Assembly (NCBI RefSeq): GCF_000485595.1
Contig: NW_014580390.1
Location: 2,958 to 30,257 of the forward strand
From: Priapulus caudatus
Taxonomy: Eukaryota; Priapulida; Priapulimorpha; Priapulimorphida; Priapulidae
Direction: 5' to 3'
DNA: 27,300 nucleotides
Within the stretch, counting starts at the first letter, position 1. Each line of letters opens with the position of its first letter. A program made the translations under genes and the position numbers. Shown here one piece after another: positions 10,100 to 27,300 of the stretch. Below the pieces are notes generated by a model. The model made no database searches and had not been told where the DNA came from. It saw nothing but the letters and a program-made list of their open reading frames with translations.

Positions 10100-10396
10100 N
10101 NNNNNNNNNNNNNNNNNNNNNNNNNNNNNNNNNNNNNNNNNNNNNNNNNNNNNNNNNNNNNNNNNNNNNNNNNNNNNNNNNNNNNNNNNNNNNNNNNNNN
10201 NNNNNNNNNNNNNNNNNNNNNNNNNNNNNNNNNNNNNNNNNNNNNNNNNNNNNNNNNNNNNNNNNNNNNNNNNNNNNNNNNNNNNNNNNNNNNNNNNNNN
10301 NNNNNNNNNNNNNNNNNNNNNNNNNNNNNNNNNNNNNNNNNNNNNNNNNNNNNNNNNNNNNNNNNNNNNNNNNNNNNNNNNNNNNNNNNNNNNNNN
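10100..10396. other. Assembly gap (297 Ns)
   Basis: Unknown sequence. It removes the N-terminal part (TM1-TM2) of the second GPCR, if present, and joins directly to a minisatellite. Confidence 1.
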
Positions 10397-10840
10397 CAGG
10401 TGCAAGGAGTTGTGTAGGTGTGATGAGTTGTATGCAGTTGTAAGGTGTTGTATGTAGCTGTGAAGAGCTCTATGCAGGTGCAAGGAGTTGTGTGTAGCTG
10501 TGAGGAGTTGTATGCAGTTGTAAGGTGTTGTATGTAGCTGTAAAGAGCTCTATGCAGGTGCAAGGAGTTGTGTAGCTGTGAGGAGTTGTATGCAGTTGTA
10601 AGGTGTTGTATGTAGCTGTGAAGAGCTCTATGCAGGTGCAAGGAGTTGTGTGTAGCTGGTAGGAGTTGTATGCAGTTGTAAGGTGTTGTATGTAGCTGTG
10701 AAGAGCTCTATGCAGGTGCAAGGAGTTGATGTAGATGTGAGGACTTGTGTGTAGCTGTGAGGAGTTGTATGTAGTTGTGAGGAGTAGTATGCAGCTGTAA
10801 GGTGTTGTATGTAGCTGTGAGGAGTTGTACGCAGTTGTAG
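10397..10840. repeat. 78-80-bp higher-order minisatellite built from ~20-bp subunits
   Basis: CAGGTGCAAG recurs at 10397, 10475, 10555, 10633 and 10713 (spacings 78, 80, 78, 80). Each unit is four related ~20-mers of the type RTGYAGNTGYRAGGAGTTGT. The array degenerates toward 10840 and stops just before an ABC-transporter exon. A 20-bp unit is not a multiple of three, so the His/Tyr/Thr-rich frames are not protein. Confidence 0.9.
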
Positions 10841-10856
10841 TTGTTGACTTTGACAG

Positions 10857-24925
<14,069 letters not shown>

Positions 24926-26551
24926 GTAGGTGTGCGTCATTCACCAACTCCTGCCACTCACGAACAGTAGGACTCCATTAACTGCATATTTAAATGATGT
25001 ATGTAACTCTCTCTTCACGTCTTTCTCCTCCTATTAAGTGTTTGCATACGAACTTTTATAATAATGCTTTTATGATAATGTATTTGTGAATATAGTTTTG
25101 TGAGATTAATACGTGGCCACGGACAATCAAGCCAGCTGACTAGCCAAGGTGTGTCTCCTCACAGCAGTAATTAGCTGAGCCACAGGAGCGTTCTGAAAAC
25201 CGCCCCGTCACAACGGAGCGGCGAACCATCCGAGCGACCGGACGGGGGGCGACCAGAACAATGTAGCATAGGCGCCGCAACGCGATACACCAACGCGGAG
25301 AAAAGTCCAACAAGATTACAAACTTGGACAAAAAACCGCGCTCTTATGGTGGTGCGACCGCTGTGGCGATCATACCCGCGTTCTCACGGCGCCGCCGCCA
25401 CGACTCTCCGGCTAGGCGTTTTCTATTGAGACTCTATGTGCTTGGCAACGCGATCACGCGGCGTTCCGCGCTGCGCGCTCTCCAACCACGCTCATTGGGT
25501 TCTAGCCACGCATCTTCTACTGTATCGTGGACTGCACGGCGGCGACCTCACGGCGTTTCTACCACTTCTCACGCGACTATATAAGCTGTTCAGAATTTCA
25601 GAATTAAACTCGTATACGTTGTGCCGTTTGCTGAGTAGAAACACGAATGCCGAGGCGTGGCCGTCGGCCGAGACGATCGCATGAAACAGATCGAGCAGAT
25701 CGATGAAGACAATGCATGAGATTCGCGCGTTGAAAAATGTACCACTTTCGCAGGCGCTTTGCCACGCGTGTACTTGGCCGCGTGTACTACGATTATGGAG
25801 ATGTTAGCGACGCTTGTCTGCATAACTTCGCGACCCCCCGCGTCTCACCGCGTTTCCAGGTCCCAGATCGCGCGAACCTTGGCGTTTGTTTTTGAACATG
25901 CTCAAAACAACGGCCGTGACTCGCGAATCATTGGCGACCAATGGCGACCACACCGACGATGTCGGCGTATTCACACGCTTATACGCACGCTTATGGCGAC
26001 CTGGTCGCGCTCTTGCCCATTTCCGTCGGCCGTAGGAGCGCAGTAAGGACGCCACCCCGGTGTGACGGGGGTATGAAGAAGAGTTATTACAGACGCCTGT
26101 TTCTTGCACAAATTGAATGAAAGCACAACTTGAATTAAATTACATATGTCTAAAAACATATTGATACTAATACACTACTCACTACACTAATACTAGCCTC
26201 ATGATTCTATACTGTACACAACCTTCTTACAGTTTATAACGCCTTCAAACACACAGCACCCACACCAGTTGGTATTTTTAGCCCCCATTTCCCGGACCGC
26301 CAGTGCGCTCGACTTGCGAGGATTCTGCTCGAAGACGCTGAGCCCGGCTCGGTATACCTTTCGCATTAACTACTGGTCTCCTCTAGCTTTCAGCAGGATT
26401 CATTTAATTCGGTGATAACGACAATTCCCGCACCATATCGGCATTTGATCGAGCACCTTCAGGGTGATCACCACGTGTTTGCGATCACTCAGCACGCCGC
26501 CGTTCCATCATCGTCATTTCCATTCCTTGGCTGTCATCTAGCTTGTTTGTG
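24926..26551 (+). other. ABCC intron or downstream region; repeat-like, GC-rich in the middle
   Basis: No further MRP exon is visible. From about 25150 to 26060 the sequence is CpG-rich with repeated CACGC and GGCGACC phrases, like a decayed Harbinger-type or similar element. It contains an inverted CCAAT (CTCATTGG, about 25491-25498), a TATATAAG and a short Arg-rich frame (25647-25703, MPRRGRRPRRSHETDRADR). Confidence 0.4.
25578..25585 (+). promoter_or_regulatory. Possible TATA box
   Basis: TATATAAG lies about 80 bases downstream of an inverted CCAAT box and about 62 bases upstream of the ATG at 25647. The arrangement resembles a pol II core promoter, perhaps of a decayed transposon. The downstream frame is only 19 codons, so function is doubtful. 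Confidence 0.3.
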
Positions 26552-27115
26552 CAGGTGAGACTCAAAACATGGCCGTCGGCCACACACGTTATTCCATTTC
26601 TCACCATCATCTGTGTCTAGTGTGTCAGGTGATACTCAAACATGGCCGGCCACCCACACACGTTATTCCATTCCTCTACCTAATCTGTGTCTGTGTGCAG
26701 GTGAGACTTAAACATGGGCGCCGCACATCACGTTATTTCCATCCTCAACCTCATCTGGCTGGTGCAGGTGAGACTCAAACATGGCGCTGACCACCACACA
26801 CGTTATTACGCCATTCCTCAAACCTAAAATCTGTTCTGTGGCAGGTGAGACTTAAACATGGCCGCCGCCACACACGTTATTCCATTCCTCAACGCCATGC
26901 TGTGGTCTGTCCTGTGTGCAAGGTGAGACTCAAACATAGCCACCGCCACACACGTATTTCCATTCCTCAACCTCAACTGTGTCTGTATGCAGGTGAGACT
27001 CAAACATGGCCACCACCACACACGTTATTCCATTCCTCACCCTCACCCGTGTTTGTGCAGGTAAGGCGTAACCATGGCTGCCACCATGTACATCAACGTG
27101 GCCACCAAATATGTG
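26552..27115. repeat. ~70-bp minisatellite with a CAG/GTGAGA motif in every unit
   Basis: CAGGTGAGAC or a close variant starts units at 26552, 26626, 26698, 26765, 26842, ~26920, 26990 and 27058, spacing 67-77 bases. Each unit continues CTCAAACATGGCC, a CCACCACACACG phrase, TTATTCCATTCCTCAACCTC and TGTGTCTGTGTG. The last unit has CAGGTAAGG and then degenerates. Frames on either strand are translations of the repeat. Confidence 0.92.
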
Positions 27116-27300
27116 CAAAGACGTGGCTGTCATGGACAGCAATTAAGATGGTCGTTTAGCGCACATTAACATGGCTGCTACTGGTGCATCATATAGCAAC
27201 ATGTTATGATGTGTTTGAAAGAAAAAAAAACAAAAAAACAGGAGGTATTGGTCAAGAAATATTGGGGTGCATGTTCTGCTGGGCTTAAGCTTTCTATGGA
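27116..27300. other. Window end, nothing recognised
   Basis: An A-rich run lies at about 27221-27239. No exon or repeat was recognised. Confidence 0.4.

Noticed and set aside
26552-27115. CRISPR-like array of regularly spaced repeats
   Set aside because: The units are contiguous and similar over their whole length with no unique spacers, and the context is a eukaryotic gene.

Overview
This is eukaryotic nuclear DNA, most likely from a marine invertebrate; I cannot name the species. The evidence is spliced exons with canonical GT/AG borders and matching phases, abundant micro- and minisatellites, several families of small non-autonomous DNA transposons, a decayed long-terminal-inverted-repeat transposon, and an intronless class A GPCR with a diverged relative nearby. 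Assembly seams are visible: a 297-base N run at 10100-10396 and single Ns at 9706 and 12832.

Layout. 1-110 is a perfect 38-bp inverted repeat. 434-1618 (minus) is a complete single-exon rhodopsin-family GPCR. 2141-9470 is gene-poor and repeat-rich: a transposon copy (2350-3018), a TIR element (3669-4313), GT/CA satellites, a GGAT-derived satellite (5950-7720) interrupted by a hAT-like element, and two ~615-bp arms in inverted orientation (5175-5789 and 8568-9187). 9707-10099 (minus) is a fragment of a second GPCR, cut at both ends by Ns. 10397-10840 is an 80-bp higher-order minisatellite made of four ~20-bp subunits.

From about 10857 to 24925 the plus strand carries the middle of an ABC subfamily C (MRP-type, ABCC1-like) transporter in at least 13 exons: L0 linker, part of TMD1, all of NBD1, the inter-domain linker and the start of TMD2. 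Exon phases agree across nearly every junction. Exons for about 150 residues of TMD1 are missing between 12779 and 19257, where the window holds a single N and a ~4-kb decayed transposon (14423-18447). The 5' exons (TMD0) and 3' exons (rest of TMD2, NBD2) are not in the window.

Most exons read cleanly. Three (the Walker A exon, the signature-motif exon and the second TMD2 exon) carry clusters of single-base indels. In the first two the indels cancel, so exon length and phase are preserved while the motif is scrambled. The acceptor of the first TMD2 exon is repeated five times in tandem, and one extra acceptor keeps the reading frame. Another array at 26552-27115 repeats a fused acceptor/donor-like motif about eight times. 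I found no CRISPR array, tRNA, rRNA or operon-like system. The most notable features are the splice-site-bearing minisatellites, the motif-scrambled NBD1 exons and the diverged GPCR pair.
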